Assembly (NCBI GenBank): GCA_010909725.1
Contig: JAACMV010000018.1
Location: 620,001-684,000 of the forward strand
DNA from: Picochlorum sp. 'celeri'
Taxonomy: Eukaryota; Chlorophyta; Trebouxiophyceae
DNA length: 64,000 bases
Reading direction: 5' to 3'
Each line of letters opens with the position of its first letter. The first letter of the stretch is position 1. The translations under genes were made by a program, and so were the position numbers. Below are positions 52,119 to 64,000 of this stretch, piece after piece. The notes beneath the pieces are model-generated. The model had not been told where the DNA came from. It saw nothing but the letters and a program-made list of their open reading frames with translations, and ran no database searches.

Positions 52119-53529
52119 ATGATGATTAAATTACCACAAGAACGTCCGATATATACCCCAACTCGGACATCTTTGAGGAGAACGAGGCTAGTTCAGTGCA
52201 ACTCAGGCAGTGGAGGTCTCAGTTACAAATCTGCTGGAGTTGACATTGAAGCTGGCAATGAGCTTGTCAAGAGGATTCAAAAATTGAACCCTAGCATCGG
52301 TGGCTTCAGCGGCATGGTGCCTTTCGGTAGGTTTTGGAGCTGTGGCCAGATCCTGGAATGAGCTGGCATTATGATGTTGTGATCTATTGCTGCAGGCGAC
52401 TCTTTCTTGGTAGCTGGAACGGATGGAGTTGGAACGAAACTCAAACTTGCATTCGATCTGAATAAGCATGATACTGTCGGGATCGATTTGGTAGCCATGA
52501 GTGTGAACGACATTATCACATCTGGAGCAAAGCCAATGTTTTTCCTCGACTATTTTGCAACAGGTAAACTGGATGTCGACACTGCCGAGCAGGTACGATA
52601 CATGCAAGCTGAATTTGTGGTATGCAAACCAAATTGCAATGTTCCACTCATCCGTTCATAGGGTGGAATGATCATGAGTTTGCGACAGTATTGTTTGGCA
52701 ACTGATTTCCACAACAGCTCAGCCATAGCTGAGGGAGGAATGATCCCCAAACGACACCTCAGGTGACTGAAAACACTTTTAAAATTTCCTGACATTGATG
52801 TAGGTCGTCAAAGGCATCGTGGATGGATGCAAGCAATCCGAATGTCAGCTCCTAGGCGGTGAAACTGCTGAAATGCCAGGATTCTATGCTGATGGTGAAT
52901 ATGATTTGGCTGGATTTGCGGTTGGTTCTGTCCTGAAAAACAAAGTAATAGATGGATCGAGAATACAGGCTGGGGATGTGATATTAGGATACAAATCAAG
53001 CGGAGTTCATTCCAACGGATTTAGCTTGGTCCGTAAAGTTATCGAAATGTCGGGGTCAGACTTCAACCAATCAGTGGAATGGAGTGATCAATCTTTGGGC
53101 CTGACCCTTTTGACTCCCACAAGGCTGTACGTGAAGGATGTTATGAATTTAATCGACATGGTAGACGTCAAGGTACGAGTTGTGTCTTCATCTGCACCTG
53201 TGCCAGGGCACTCATGTGATGTTTTTCTTGGACAATTGCAGGGCCTTGTTCACATTACAGGAGGAGGATTCCCGGAAAACATCCCTCGAGTTATTCCCAA
53301 GGGCCTTGGAACGCGAATATTCAACAACTCCTGGGAAATCCCCCCCTTGTTTAAATGGATTCAGGAAAATGGAAACATCGTTGACTCTGAAATGTTTTTG
53401 ACGTTCAACATGGGTATTGGAATGATTGCTGTTGTCTCCCCATCAGACGCAGAAAAAGCATTGTCCTTGGGAGTGGATGCAACGATCATTGGAGAAATAG
53501 TTGAAGGTGGGGGAGTAGATATTGTTTGA
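52119..53529 (+). CDS. PURM: Phosphoribosylaminoimidazole synthetase (AIR synthetase, PurM)
   Basis: Fifth step of purine synthesis: FGAM plus ATP to AIR. Four exons, 52119-52326, 52396-52592, 52804-53172 and 53242-53529; introns 69, 211 and 69 nt; 353 residues. Motifs: [74 protein letters not shown]-like [14 protein letters not shown] and [14 protein letters not shown], tracking bacterial PurM end to end. The N-terminal [21 protein letters not shown] is an organelle-type presequence; plant purine synthesis is plastidial. It is monofunctional, unlike the animal trifunctional enzyme. Confidence 0.95.
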
Positions 53530-53821
53530 TCGGTTCAAGTGTAAGCTAGCAATCTAAGGCAATTGATCAAGAGTCGTGAGGACGGTTGACCAATCCTTGT
53601 ATGATCTCTAGCGTCTCAAGCACAGAATGAATTCTATTAAACATTTTTAGGCTTCAAATGTTGAGTTTTAGTGTCCATTGATACTCCATAGCAAACACGC
53701 TCGCGCAGAACACGATGCGAAAGCACTGTTGTTGACATTTTGGAAACAATTCTTGACGACTGACAGTAACGCATCCACAAAGCTACAAATTAGCATCTAA
53801 TACTCTTTTCTATCGGCAAGT

Positions 53822-56800
53822 ATGGCAGGAATTCCTGATAAACAGTCAAATCTGCATTCTGTTGGCTCCCGCGTGTGGTTGCGTGACTTGGAGCACGGCT
53901 GGGTCCGCGGAGAGGTCCTCAGGCTCCATGAAGACGGGAAATTGATTGTGGAGATGGAAAATGGCACTGAAGAATCATTCGACGAGTCTGAGATACCGCT
54001 GCAGAATCCGGGGGAACGAGGGGTAGAGGTTGGTTGTGTACATGTATTTTGTGCTCAGAATCACATCTGACATTGTAATGAGACTGCAGGATATGATTAC
54101 CCTGACCTATTTGAACGAGCCTGGAGTACTTTGGAATTTGAAAGTAAGGTATCAGCAGGACGATATTTACACGTACACTGGTTCCATTTTAATTGCTGTC
54201 AATCCGTTTACACCAATGCCTCACCTGTATGGCACACACATGATGGAGCAATACAAAGACGCCCTTCAGGGAGAACTCTCACCGCATGCATATGCCATTG
54301 CTGACGCTTCTTACAAGCAGATGATAACGAATCGCAAAAGTCAGGCCATTCTGGTGAGTGGAGAATCTGGTGCAGGAAAGACTGAGACAAGCAAACATAT
54401 AATGCAGTATCTTGCCTGGTTGGGAGGAGAGCTTGATCGATCAACGATTGAAAAAGATCGAAATATCGAGCAAAAAATACTAGAATCGAATCCACTGCTA
54501 GAAGCGTTTGGAAATGCAAAAACTGTGAGGAATGACAACTCATCCAGATTTGGGAAGTTCACTGAAATTCAGTTTGATCAAAATGGTAGGATTTCAGGAG
54601 CAGCGATCAGAACATATTTACTGGAAAGATCACGAGTTGTAAGCGTCCTAGATCCTGAAAGAAATTATCACATATTCTATCAGATCTGTGATGGTGCTTC
54701 TGAAGAGGAAAGGAAGGCGTGGAATCTTAGAGAAGCCAAGGATTTCTCTTATCTCTCCTCCAGTTCTTGTTTCGAGCTAGATGGAGTCAACAATGCAGAG
54801 GAATATATCGTATGTCCCTTGGTTTGTATGGTTCTGAAAGGAATATGAGATGTGCTAACAAATTAACATTGCTACTTGCAGAAAACAAGGCATGCAATGG
54901 ACGTTGTTGGAATACCCAGAGAAACACAGGAGTGCGTCTTTAAAGCTGTTGTTGCAGTCCTTCATCTCGGTAACATTGTTTTCGAAGCAGTCGATGATGA
55001 TGAATCAAAAGTCGCAAGCATAGGCGAGGAATCGTTATGTACTGCTGCAAGCCTTTTAGGGGTCCCTGTGGAAGGATTGAGAAAAATTCTGACGACACGA
55101 ACCAGGAAAACTGTCGATGGGCCAATCATTAGTCCAATAAATGTAGATGCTGCGATAAATACAAGGGATTCTTTCGCAAAGACTCTGTACAGTCGTACTT
55201 TTGACTGGCTTGTTGAGTGTATTAACAAGTCAATTGGGCAAGATCCATCTCCATCTTCATTAATCGGTGTTTTGGATATTTATGGCTTTGAAGAATTTGC
55301 TAGGAACGATTTTGAGCAGTTCTGTATAAACTTTGCAAATGAAAAGCTCCAACAGCACTTCAATCAGCATGTCTTCAAAATGGAGCAAAAGGAATATGAG
55401 GATGAAGGCATTGAGTGGAGCTATATCGAATTTGTCGACAATCAGGATGTTTTAGATATAATCGAAGGTTCAGGCTCAAATCGCTCGAAGATATCGGGAA
55501 TCCTCGATTTACTAGACGAGAGTTGCAAGTTTCCCAGATTCACCCACAAGGACTTTTCGCAAAAGTTGTACTCATCAGATTTCATCTCAAAATCCAACAG
55601 ATTTTTCAAGCCGAGGTTATCTGAAACTGAATTTGCAATTCAGCATTATGCTGGCAAAGTTCAATACGATACACTCAACTTTTTAGAGAAGAACAAAGAT
55701 TTCATTGTATTTGAGCATCAAGAACTTTTGAGCCAGTCAACTGAAGAATTTGTGTGCCTGTTGTTCCCGCATGAGGAAGCATCAGGTTCACAAGCATCTG
55801 TTAAATTCAGTTCAGTGAGCTCTAGATTTGGTAAGCAATTGTCAGAGCTGATGCTATCACTCCAAGAGATGGAACCTCACTACATCCGTTGCATCAAGCC
55901 AAACAAGGATGGTGTCCCGATGGAATTTGACAATTCTAGCGTACTCCAGCAACTTCGCTGCGGTGGTGTTCTTGAAGCTGTGCGAATATCTTGTGCTGGA
56001 TATCCATCAAAGCGTACGTATGAGGAATTTTATGATCATTTTTGGATGATGTGTTTAGATGCTGGTGATCTGGAGGAGAAGGAGCTTTCCAAGTACATCA
56101 TTGACAAGCACCTGCCTCAGAAAGATACTCAATTCGGTAAAAGCAGAGTATTTCTTAGAGCCGGTCGGATGGCTGAATTGGAGAAGAAACGAATGGACTT
56201 GCAAAACAGTTCAGCCACCATTATTCAAGCTTATGTCAAGTCATGGCTAGCTGAGACATACTATATGAAGGCAAAAAGCTCCATACTCAAGATTCAGTCC
56301 AATTGGAGGAGTTATATTGCTCAGAGAGAGCTTAACAGAAGAAAGCGTGAGAACGCGGCCATCACAATTCAATCCAGATATAGGTCCTATCAAGCAAGGA
56401 AGCGATTGTTAAGTGTCATTCATGCTGTGGAAACCATCCAACGAGCGTACAGATCTTATGTGCATGCAAAGGCTTTGGAAGCTAGAAAGAGAGACTTGGC
56501 CTCTCTGAAGATTCAATCAGAGTGGCGAGGATATTTGGCTCGCAAAGAGTACCAAGGTTATCTTAGAGTTGTGGTCTTAGCTCAGAGTTTGTGGAGAGCC
56601 AAGATGTCTCGAGAAGAAGTTGCCAGAAGACGCATGGAGGCCCGCGAGAGTGGAAAATTAATGAAGGATAAAGAAGCGTTAGAAAGTAAGCTTGAGAAAC
56701 TCAGGGTTATATCAGAAACAGTGACAAACCAAAGAAATGATTTAAGGAAGCAACTTAAGGAAGAAAAGGCTGCCAAGGAGAAAATGCAATCAGAAATGTT

Positions 56801-58631
56801 AGCCCAGATCTCAGAAGCAAACCAAAAAGCATCCAGGCTAGAAATGATGCTGTCCGCTGCTAATGAAAACCATCGTACAGAGACAGAAAAGCTAAAAGAG
56901 CGCTTGTCGAAAGCAGCCCGTGATCATCAGCAAGAGAAGGATCTCTTGCTGCAGGAGCACCAGAAGAAAGAGCAAGCCCTCGTGGAGCAGAAGAAACATT
57001 TTGAGGGCATCAAAAGTCAATTGCTTAAATCTTCAGAGGAATTAAAAGGGAAAATTTCGGAATTAGAGGCTCAACTTGAAAAGTCAATGGCTCAGCGAGA
57101 CAAGGCTAGGGAAGAAGCACAAATTGCAAGTGGTCTTCAGGGACAGGGAGCAGTGATGGGTACTCCCATGTCAGGTCATCTGGTAATGTCAAGGCCTGCA
57201 TTGTCTGGAGAAAGCTATAAGGACGTGAAGAAGCCAAGGAGCCCATACGCTCGCGAGCATATTTCTGACATGGATCGCAGGCAGAGAGAGATTCTTGCGA
57301 AACAGCAGCAATTGCTGAGAGAACAGAGAATTGCAGACCAAGAGCTTCTTATGTCAGCACTGAAAGCTGATCTTGGATTCCAGGAAAAGCGCCCAGTTGC
57401 AGCAATCGTTGTTTTTAGATCTTTTGTTCATTGGAAAGTCATTCAGCAGGACAAGGGGACGATATTTGAAAGAGTAAGCGAGGCTATTGGTCGGCAGATT
57501 GAGGCCTGTCCAGATGACAACCGCAAGTTAGGTTACTGGCTTACAAATACTTGTGCACTCTATTATCTGATGCAAAGGCACACCAAACCAGCTGGTACAG
57601 CGGGAGAGAATGGCATCACAGCACGTCTACGCCTTTCTGGTCAGCAGGCAGCAAAAGGTCTTCTTGCCACAGCTGCTTCCTATTTGACAAGATCTCCAAT
57701 AAAGCCTGGTGATGGACCAGATGCTTCTGCCCACGGAGGAACAAATGGCCTCTCTGTTCAATTTGAAGCCAGATATCCTGCACTGCTGTTTAAACAGAGA
57801 CTAGGAGTATTTGTCCAAGAAATATTCCCAGGGTTGCGAGACAACATGAAGAAGGAAATTTCAGGACAGCTAGGAATCTGCATGAACATGTCCAACACGC
57901 ATGGGGGAAGATCTGCAGCAAGGAGAGCATCTAAAAATCCCCACGACCATGAGAATGAGCATTTACTTCCTTGGAGAGAGATTCTGAAATCCTTCACAAG
58001 TTTACTGGATGTTCTCAAGGAAGACTACGTGCCTCACCTGCTTGCTTCCAAATTGATGGAGCAACTGTTCACGATAATCAATGTGAATCTATTTAATCAG
58101 TTGATGCTAAAGAGAGATTGTTGCTCCTTCAGTAACGGAGAATATGTCAAATTGGGGCTCGGAGAGGTGGAGCAATGGCTTGAGAAAGCTGGACATGAAT
58201 GGGTTGGGAATTCATGGGATAGTTTATCCCATCTGAGGCAGGCTGTGACCTTCCTAGTCATTCATCAAAAGGCAAAAAAGTCTTTGGATGAAATAAGAAA
58301 AGATCTGTGCCCGTCTTTAACTGTGCAGCAAATATACAGGTTGAGCACAATGTATTGGGATGACAGGTTTGGCACTGAATCGGTCTCCCATGAGGTGCTA
58401 TCTGAGCTCAAAATAATCATGAATTCTGCTGGACAGCAATCCCAAAACCACTCTTTCCTGCTTGATGAAGACTCTGCCATTCCCTTTTCCGCAGAAGAGC
58501 TTAGCAGGACATATGATGGGCTGAATCTGCTTCAGTCAATTCGAGTGCCAGAGCCACTCCAGCAGTCTGATGACGAGAGGAAGGATAGATTCCAGTTTTT
58601 AACCAAAAATTTGATAACTCCATCAGTTTGA
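53822..58631 (+). CDS. Class XI myosin heavy chain with DIL domain
   Basis: Actin motor for organelle transport. Exons 53822-54028, 54090-54809 and 54882-58631; introns 61 and 72 nt. The first donor, GTTGGT, is weaker than most. 1558 residues. Order: SH3-like N-domain ([19 protein letters not shown]), motor with [12 protein letters not shown], switch [10 protein letters not shown], switch [10 protein letters not shown], relay and actin-binding [13 protein letters not shown], about six IQ motifs (e.g. [29 protein letters not shown]), a coiled coil of about 150 residues, and a C-terminal DIL (dilute) cargo domain ([38 protein letters not shown]). Plant-type class XI layout. Confidence 0.96.
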
Positions 58632-58739
58632 TTACCATATTGTAATATTATGAATAGATTATGTTGTCTGGAAGAGCTGATTTCGCGAGTTGTCAGTTGA
58701 AAGGACCCTGACGATGGAAAAGTCCAACAAACGGGGACC

Positions 58740-59454
58740 ATGAACAACGCTGAGGACAGACACCCTCAAATACCTGGCCCAGCGGGAGATGATAATATAC
58801 CTGTTTCTTTGACAGGAACCCAGCCTTTGGGATTGGCAGAAAGTGGGCACAACCAAGCAACTGACTCAGCTGGTGGGAGCAAGAAATCTCTCTGTCATAG
58901 TTTGAAAACTTGCGAAGCTCAAAATGTGACTGTTGAAGTCCTGAAAATCACTCCCAGTATCAATGGAGAGACTTCTTTGCTTCTGAAAGATGCTGTTGGG
59001 GTCATGAAGGCCTCGTTGACAAAGCAAGCAACAAGCTATTTAGGATCCATACATGTCGGGGATATCCTGATTCTCAACAAGGTATGACTATCACTTCTGC
59101 TCATTTATTATTCCATCAAGATTCTGCCATCACCTGACAGCGTCTTCTGTGTCCTCGAAGGTGTACATTGTGGCATCAGGCCACTACAATCCTGTTCGTT
59201 TAGTATGCATCGATGTTACCTCAGTCTCATCGAGACACGAGTCTTCGTATCAAAAGTTGCATAACGAATCTCGAAACACAAATAATCATGATCTATACCA
59301 GTTCACTGACAGTGATACCGATCAGAAATCCATGCCATCTTCACCAAAGCAATTTCAGAATGGAACAGCAACACAGATGGATGATTTACAGACGACGTCT
59401 CCCCCAGAAGACGAGATAGACGCTCTGTTTGATGGTCTAGAAGACCCATTCTAA
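58740..59454 (+). CDS. HROB: HROB/MCM8IP-like OB-fold homologous recombination factor
   Basis: Exons 58740-59081 and 59161-59454, intron 79 nt (GTATGA...CGAAG), 211 residues. Near the N-terminus is QIPGPAGDD, matching the FPGPAG motif of HROB. The core is an OB fold with TSLLLKDAVGVMKASLTK, LGSIHVGDILILNKV and RLVCIDVTSV, resembling the DUF4539 domain of HROB (KDPTGEM...GSVLLLK...YLNV). The C-terminus is acidic (EDEIDALFDGLEDPF), like a protein-interaction tail. In animals HROB recruits the MCM8-MCM9 helicase for repair synthesis. The acceptor CCTCGAAG is unusual; ACCTGACAG, 20 bp upstream, is the alternative. Confidence 0.66.
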
Positions 59455-59710
59455 AGCGAGTCACCATTTGTGGCAATGACTCATTCTCAGCCAACTCAGT
59501 GAGTCTGTAGCACAGATACGAAATGATCACTTCTCTCCTTCTCGTCACAATAATGGGGCACAAAGAAGAATACCCGCATTTTATTTAGGATGCAATCAAT
59601 AAGTATACATTTATGTACATATATACAGTACACGATGCAATAATGAAACACAGGGCGTCTCGAAAGACAGCACTGCCTTGTACAAAGTATTGAATGCCCT
59701 TGATAGGAGC

Positions 59711-61029
59711 ATGAATCAGAGGATAGAACTTAGTCCAATTGATAGTACTGAAAATTTTGGTGATAGGCCAGTGGCGATGCCTTTAGATGATGATGAAACA
59801 GAGACAACGAGGCTGTTACCGGACTCGACAGCTTCAAGCAAACACGAGGAGCCACAGGAAGAGTTGGTACGAGTGGTTTAGAAAATCTGTTTTGAATTAT
59901 TTATTCAGTCTAAATAATGCTTGCCTGATGTCATGCCAAATAATAATCTGTGTGCAGAGAGGTAGACAACTGTTTTTCTACCGTACGCGTCGAGTCTTGG
60001 GTTTCTTGCTAGCAAATTGGTATAAATTTGTCATCTTGGGGATATTCATAGCTCTCATTGTTCTCGTGTCGATTCATGTACGTGGCGGTGGTTGAGAAAG
60101 AGGGTCTTTTTGTGTGCTTGAGTCTCACAATCTTTTTGTTGGTGCAGGGGTTTTCAATCTTTGGGACCATTCTGGCCTGGTTCAAGAATAGGAATGGGTG
60201 GGGTGGATGGGGGGTATATGTCGGATTTTATACCGCGATTGTAGCCCTGTATTTTCCCGGAGTCGTCTTCATCATGGGTGCTGGGTTTGTGTTTGGGTTC
60301 TGGAGGGGATTGCTAGCTGTGTGGATTGGAGGTGCCATTGGCCAGGCATTGGGATTTTTGCTCGCGAGGTACCTTTTGCGAGACTGGGTGGAGTCTTTTG
60401 TTCATCAGAAATGGAAGAAATGGAAATATATTGACGCGGCCATAGAGCATGATGGGTGGAAGTTAGTTCTGATCATGCGCCTTTCTCCCATTATCCCTTA
60501 CAATTTGCTAAACATTGCCATGGCGACTACAAGTATGCACTTTTGGTCCTTTTCAATTGTATCTGCTATAGGTATAGTGTTTGAATGCGGGATTTTCTGC
60601 TACATTGGGACTATCGCTGATAGCATAACCTCGATTGTCTCTGGGCAGACTGGCAAGCCAAAGGCAATTCAGTGGGTCTTACTGGGCCTGTCGATTACCA
60701 TGGGCGTCATTGGAGCATTTTTTGTTAGTTTTATGGTGCGACGAGCTATTAGAAAAGCTGAGGAATTATCAGTATTGGACGATGATGATAGAGTGAGCTC
60801 GCCCATACCTAGGTTGCACACCCTCTCTCCTGAGAGGCTGCTGTTTTCCAAACCTTCCTCCGTGAATGACGAGATGGATAGCGACAACGATATGGAGCGC
60901 GGTCAGCGTATCACCAAGTTTAAGTCATCACCTCGCACACTGAGTGTTGATTCGTTAGATAGTGATCCAACAGGACAATTGAGTGCAAAGAGCAACAGGA
61001 GGAAATCCAGAACAGAGGAGTTCTACTGA
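59711..61029 (+). CDS. VTT-domain (SNARE-associated Golgi/TVP38-TMEM64-like) membrane protein
   Basis: Exons 59711-59866, 59958-60077 and 60148-61029; introns 91 and 70 nt; 385 residues. The N-terminus is acidic and cytosolic. A first membrane helix (WYKFVILGIFIALIVLVSI) precedes the VTT fold: FPGVVFIMGAGFVFGFWRG, GGAIGQALGFLLARYLLRDWV, LIMRLSPIIPYNLLNIAMATT and FECGIFCYIGTIADS. The F-x-R-[LF]-[ST]-P-[IL]-x-P-[YF]-x-[LI]-xN signature is that of TVP38/TMEM64 proteins. Related VTT proteins (TMEM41B, VMP1) scramble lipids. The start may lie further upstream, as the ATG used follows 33 open bases. Convergent with PP7. Confidence 0.85.
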
Positions 61030-61080
61030 AAAATAAGTCGTTCTCAATAAGCCGCACAACTTTCTTTTACATTACTGTAA

Positions 61081-62610
61081 TCACGAGGCAACTTCTTCCC
61101 CTTCAATACCTGCTGCATGTGAGGTATCTGACATCCCAGAGACATCAGCACCTAGCTGTTCAAACTCATCAGAGTCAGAGTCTGGGACATCCAAATCATA
61201 GTAAGGTGTCACATGTGGTCTGGGTAATACTGCCTCAAATTGTCTTATCTCAGGGTTTATATAGTCTGGGGCCTTCAGGATAAATACAGCTGCCTTGTTC
61301 TTGTATCTAGATGCATCAGGGTTGATGAATTGGGGATAGTCTGGTGCACTGAAAACAGTCATCAAAACTCCTTCTGACGTTTCATGATCTGTCGTATATC
61401 CTTCCAGCATATTTGGCATTTCTGGTCGTGCTTCTCGAGCATCTGGTCCTTCATGAGATCTAATAATGAGCTTAAGTTTGTTCTCTCTCAGGAAACACTG
61501 CATTGATCATAGAATGGACTAAACCCTTATGTATATATATCAGGCAGACAAAATACAAGCCAATGACATACCTCAGTCACCTCTGGACCGAACACCATCC
61601 CAATTCCTCTTCCATCATTTTCTTTGAATCCTGATTCTTTCGCTGGGTCGCTCCACAAGACGTCAGCAGCAAGCTTACTCTGTCCAAAACCGCTTGGGTC
61701 CAAGCCTCCCTTAGAGCCATGCCTCAAATCATCAATGGAACCCACCACAAAATCTTCTGCACTCAGCATCTCAAATATGAGATAAAATAATAGTTCAACG
61801 ACGTTTGAAAATTCTCGCACGCACCAGTATGCTTTCTTTTCTGACCAGCCCTGGGCGTGTGACGGAATAACCCCCCATGTAAAACCAAGGTGTTTCTACT
61901 GATCAATGCAGCCAAGGGAAGTGCCTTGAAAAGCTGCTTACAAGCAGCAAAAATACTCTGCACCGCAATAGTGATCACATAATTGCTTTCGTGGAAAACA
62001 AATTAACACTCATTTACTGCATACCTTGCCAGCAGTCTTGCCATACTTTGTCTCCACCTCCTGTTTGAACCCATACATGATTGCGCATGTAGCAGTCTCG
62101 TGATTTCCCCGAATTATATGCACATGGTCAGGAATTTTCAACTTGTGTACACAGAATAAAAGCAAGGTTTCAAGGCCCCATGCTCCCCTGTCCACCATGT
62201 CTCCATTCACAATGTATCGTTTTGACTGTGATGGATCCCCAGCAACTCTAAACAATTCACAAACATCGTGAAACTGACCATGAGTATCCCCAACAACGAC
62301 AACATCAGGATTCGTGTGGTCAGGAATGATCTACAACGTCATACATGTCACGATAATGAAGAAAACCAAGGTCAACGAGATGTATGAAGCCCCACCAACG
62401 CACCTCCACCAAAGTTGCTTCCTTCGCTACAATCGCTTGAGTTCGACGCAATATATCCAATACAAAGTCTTTGGGAAGATATTTTCTTAAATGAACTGGA
62501 TTCGCATGTGTATATTCATGCAAGGAACGTCGAAATGAAGCAACAAACTCGTCGTCAACAACCTCAGGAATCGCATCAATTGGGGTCAATGTCACCATAT
62601 TCTCTCTCAT
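61081..62610 (-). CDS. PP7: PPP-family serine/threonine phosphatase, PP7 type
   Basis: Five exons: 62404-62610, 62025-62330, 61825-61957, 61572-61756 and 61081-61497; introns 73, 67, 68 and 74 nt; 415 residues. Two donors are GTGCGT. Catalytic PPP motifs are intact: GDTHGQ, GDMVDRG, GNHET, LVLHGGLF and SAPDYPQF, with RSHEGPDAR before the last. The HGGLFRHTP region and insert, DVLWSDPAKESGF, RGIGMVFGPEVTE and the PRPHVTPYYD tail resemble plant PP7 more than PP5 or PPEF, and there is no TPR or EF hand. Land-plant PP7 has been linked to light and heat responses. The C-terminus is acidic. Confidence 0.82.
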
Positions 62611-62888
62611 CTGTATCTATGTGATAATGTCAATATAAAAAAATAGAAGATACCAGAGCTACGCAAACATGCTTTGATATGGCCTTGTTCCTGGTAGTTG
62701 AAACCATATCGTCACAGATCCGTTCGGACGGATGTTTTCATTGACCAGCCCTGCCGAGACATCACGATGGCCGCTCCCCATAGCAAATAGCATTTACTAT
62801 TTACTTTAGACATTGGTGTGGAAGAATATTGGTCGACATATTGCATTATTCGTTCTTTTCTTCTGATCTCTCTACTAAGAAAACGGAA
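62611..62888. promoter_or_regulatory. Divergent promoter region between PP7 and the CysQ-type nucleotidase
   Basis: 278 bp with no gene and no distinctive motif that I could identify. Confidence 0.25.
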
Positions 62889-63877
62889 ATGTCGCTTGAT
62901 CTATCAGTTACACAGACTATTTCATGTGAAGCAGTGGTTGCGATTGCTGAGGATGCAGCAAAAGCAATCCTAGATGTGTATAATTCAAAGGTGGGTCAAC
63001 CTCTGGAGTTGCTCTTTCCAGCAAAAGCAAGGTGCTTTGACGTATTTATTGTGTAGGACGAGGATTGGAGCGTCGAGATGAAGGCAGATGATTCTCCTTT
63101 GACTCGAGCAGATAAAGAAGCCAATGACATTATTTGCAAAGGCCTCGCTGCTCTAGGTATGTGAGCATGGTGTGTGTCTTATTGTCTTGTGTTATATTGG
63201 CCATCAATGTATCTTGTGCAGCTCCTCACATTCCAATCGTTTCTGAGGAAAATAGGCAAGTTTCGTTTGATATCAGGAAGAATTATCAGTATAGCTGGTG
63301 CGTGGATCCTTTGGATGGAACAAAAGAGTTTATCAAGAGGAATGGGCAATTCACAGTCAATATTGCATTGTTAGAAAATGATACGCCCATCTTAGGCGTT
63401 GTTCAAGTGCCAGTATCAGGAAAAGTATATTATGCTGCCAAAGGCCAAGGTGCTTTCGTGAAGGAAGGGCCAAGTGCACCTGCTACACAAATCCACGCTG
63501 CCAAGTTTTCCATGGGTGAGAAGGGATTGACAATCGTTGGGTCTGCATCGCACAGCTCTGCCGCGACAGAGGAGTTTATATCGAGATTTGATGAGCCAAA
63601 GTTTGAACAGCTAGGAAGCTCGTTGAAGCTACTGATGGTGGCCGAAGGTGTCGCTCATGTATACCCAAGACTAGCTCCAACATCTGAATGGGACACTGCT
63701 GCAGCACATGCCATAGTGACGGAGGCCGGAGGAGTTGTCCTCCAAGCGGGTAGGTGTGACAATAAAGGTGTAGCTTTGGAAGATTGGAAGGAAGTTCTCC
63801 CCAAAGAAATGAATGTTGTGTACAACAAGGAGCACCCATTGAACCCTTACTTTGTTGTCTATGGCCAGCGGATTTAA
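62889..63877 (+). CDS. CYSQ: CysQ-type 3'(2'),5'-bisphosphate nucleotidase
   Basis: Hydrolyses 3'-phosphoadenosine 5'-phosphate, the by-product of sulfotransferase and sulfate-assimilation reactions. Exons 62889-62990, 63057-63156 and 63222-63877; introns 66 and 65 nt; 285 residues. Metal site: WCVDPLDGTKEFIKRNGQFTV (shown as two overlapping family motifs, DPLDGTKEF and the strand after it), upstream ADKEAND and SEEN, and downstream SEWDTAAAHAIVTEAGG. This is closer to bacterial CysQ than to the larger SAL1/HAL2 enzymes. No obvious presequence. The last 120 bp of the window hold no further gene. Confidence 0.92.
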
Positions 63878-64000
63878 TGCTCTTGAGAGGTATCATTGAA
63901 TTGGAAAGACACTTACTTGTCTGAATGTAACAACTGTCGTAGAGAGCCATGTGTAAACCATTGCTCTTGCTGTAATTGCAACTTGCATTGGCAATGTGCT

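Overview
This is nuclear DNA from a photosynthetic eukaryote of the green lineage, most likely a prasinophyte-grade green alga with a compact genome. Four things point there. There is a plant-specific B-type cyclin-dependent kinase with a PSTTLRE cyclin-binding helix. There are plastid proteins: the SQD2 sulfolipid synthase, a MET1/TEF30-type thylakoid PDZ-TPR protein and a TIC100-like import subunit. There is a class XI myosin with a DIL domain. There is also a circularly permuted tRNA gene, a type known from prasinophytes, red algae and a nucleomorph. Genes sit on both strands with gaps of roughly 10-600 bp. Most genes carry 0-4 short introns, commonly 61-150 nt, with donors close to GTACGT, GTATGT or GTGCGT and acceptors close to TGCAG. 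Many reading frames therefore had to be joined across introns by hand, and several start codons corrected.

Layout. 1-9.3 kb: 5' part of GFAT (minus), a 45-residue TOM5-like gene, a secreted Cys-rich orphan, the spliceosome-associated armadillo protein CTNNBL1, a plastid PDZ-like membrane protein, a multicopper oxidase with a polyglycine insert, and a pseudokinase. 9.5-15.6 kb: a probable DNA transposon with a 1051-residue KDZ-like transposase and a second, convergent, overlapping gene. 16-26 kb: CDKB, an auxilin-like J protein, plastid glutaredoxin, Hikeshi, a GPI-anchored fasciclin protein, a tail-anchored C2 protein, a TMEM45-family protein and cathepsin X. 26-39.4 kb: a plastid J protein, MET1, TIC100, ARL8, SQD2, a SNAP190-like MYB, organellar Twinkle primase-helicase, CCT1 and a minimal eIF3g-like RRM protein. 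39.4-44 kb: a sparse region with the permuted tRNA-Thr(AGT), then a HAKAI-like RING protein, CPSF73 and TOM7. 44-64 kb: P4-ATPase, RPL31 and RPL27 (convergent), CDP-diacylglycerol synthase, AIR synthetase (PurM), myosin XI, an HROB-like OB-fold protein, a VTT-domain membrane protein, a PP7-type phosphatase and a CysQ-type nucleotidase.

Functional themes are plastid biogenesis and lipids (TIC100, MET1, SQD2, glutaredoxin, J protein, probably the CDP-DAG synthase), mitochondrial import (TOM5, TOM7), RNA processing (CTNNBL1, CPSF73, HAKAI), translation (RPL31, RPL27, eIF3g-like) and membrane traffic (ARL8, auxilin-like, P4-ATPase, VTT protein, myosin). There is no operon logic; neighbours are mostly divergent pairs sharing short promoters or convergent pairs with 9-80 bp between stop codons.

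The most notable item is the permuted tRNA-Thr, whose 3' half lies upstream of its 5' half. Others are a 24-bp palindrome centred on a TATA element between two divergent genes, an octamer repeated three times in the shared MET1/TIC100 promoter, clusters of short hairpins in gene-free gaps, and an apparently intact KDZ-like element.
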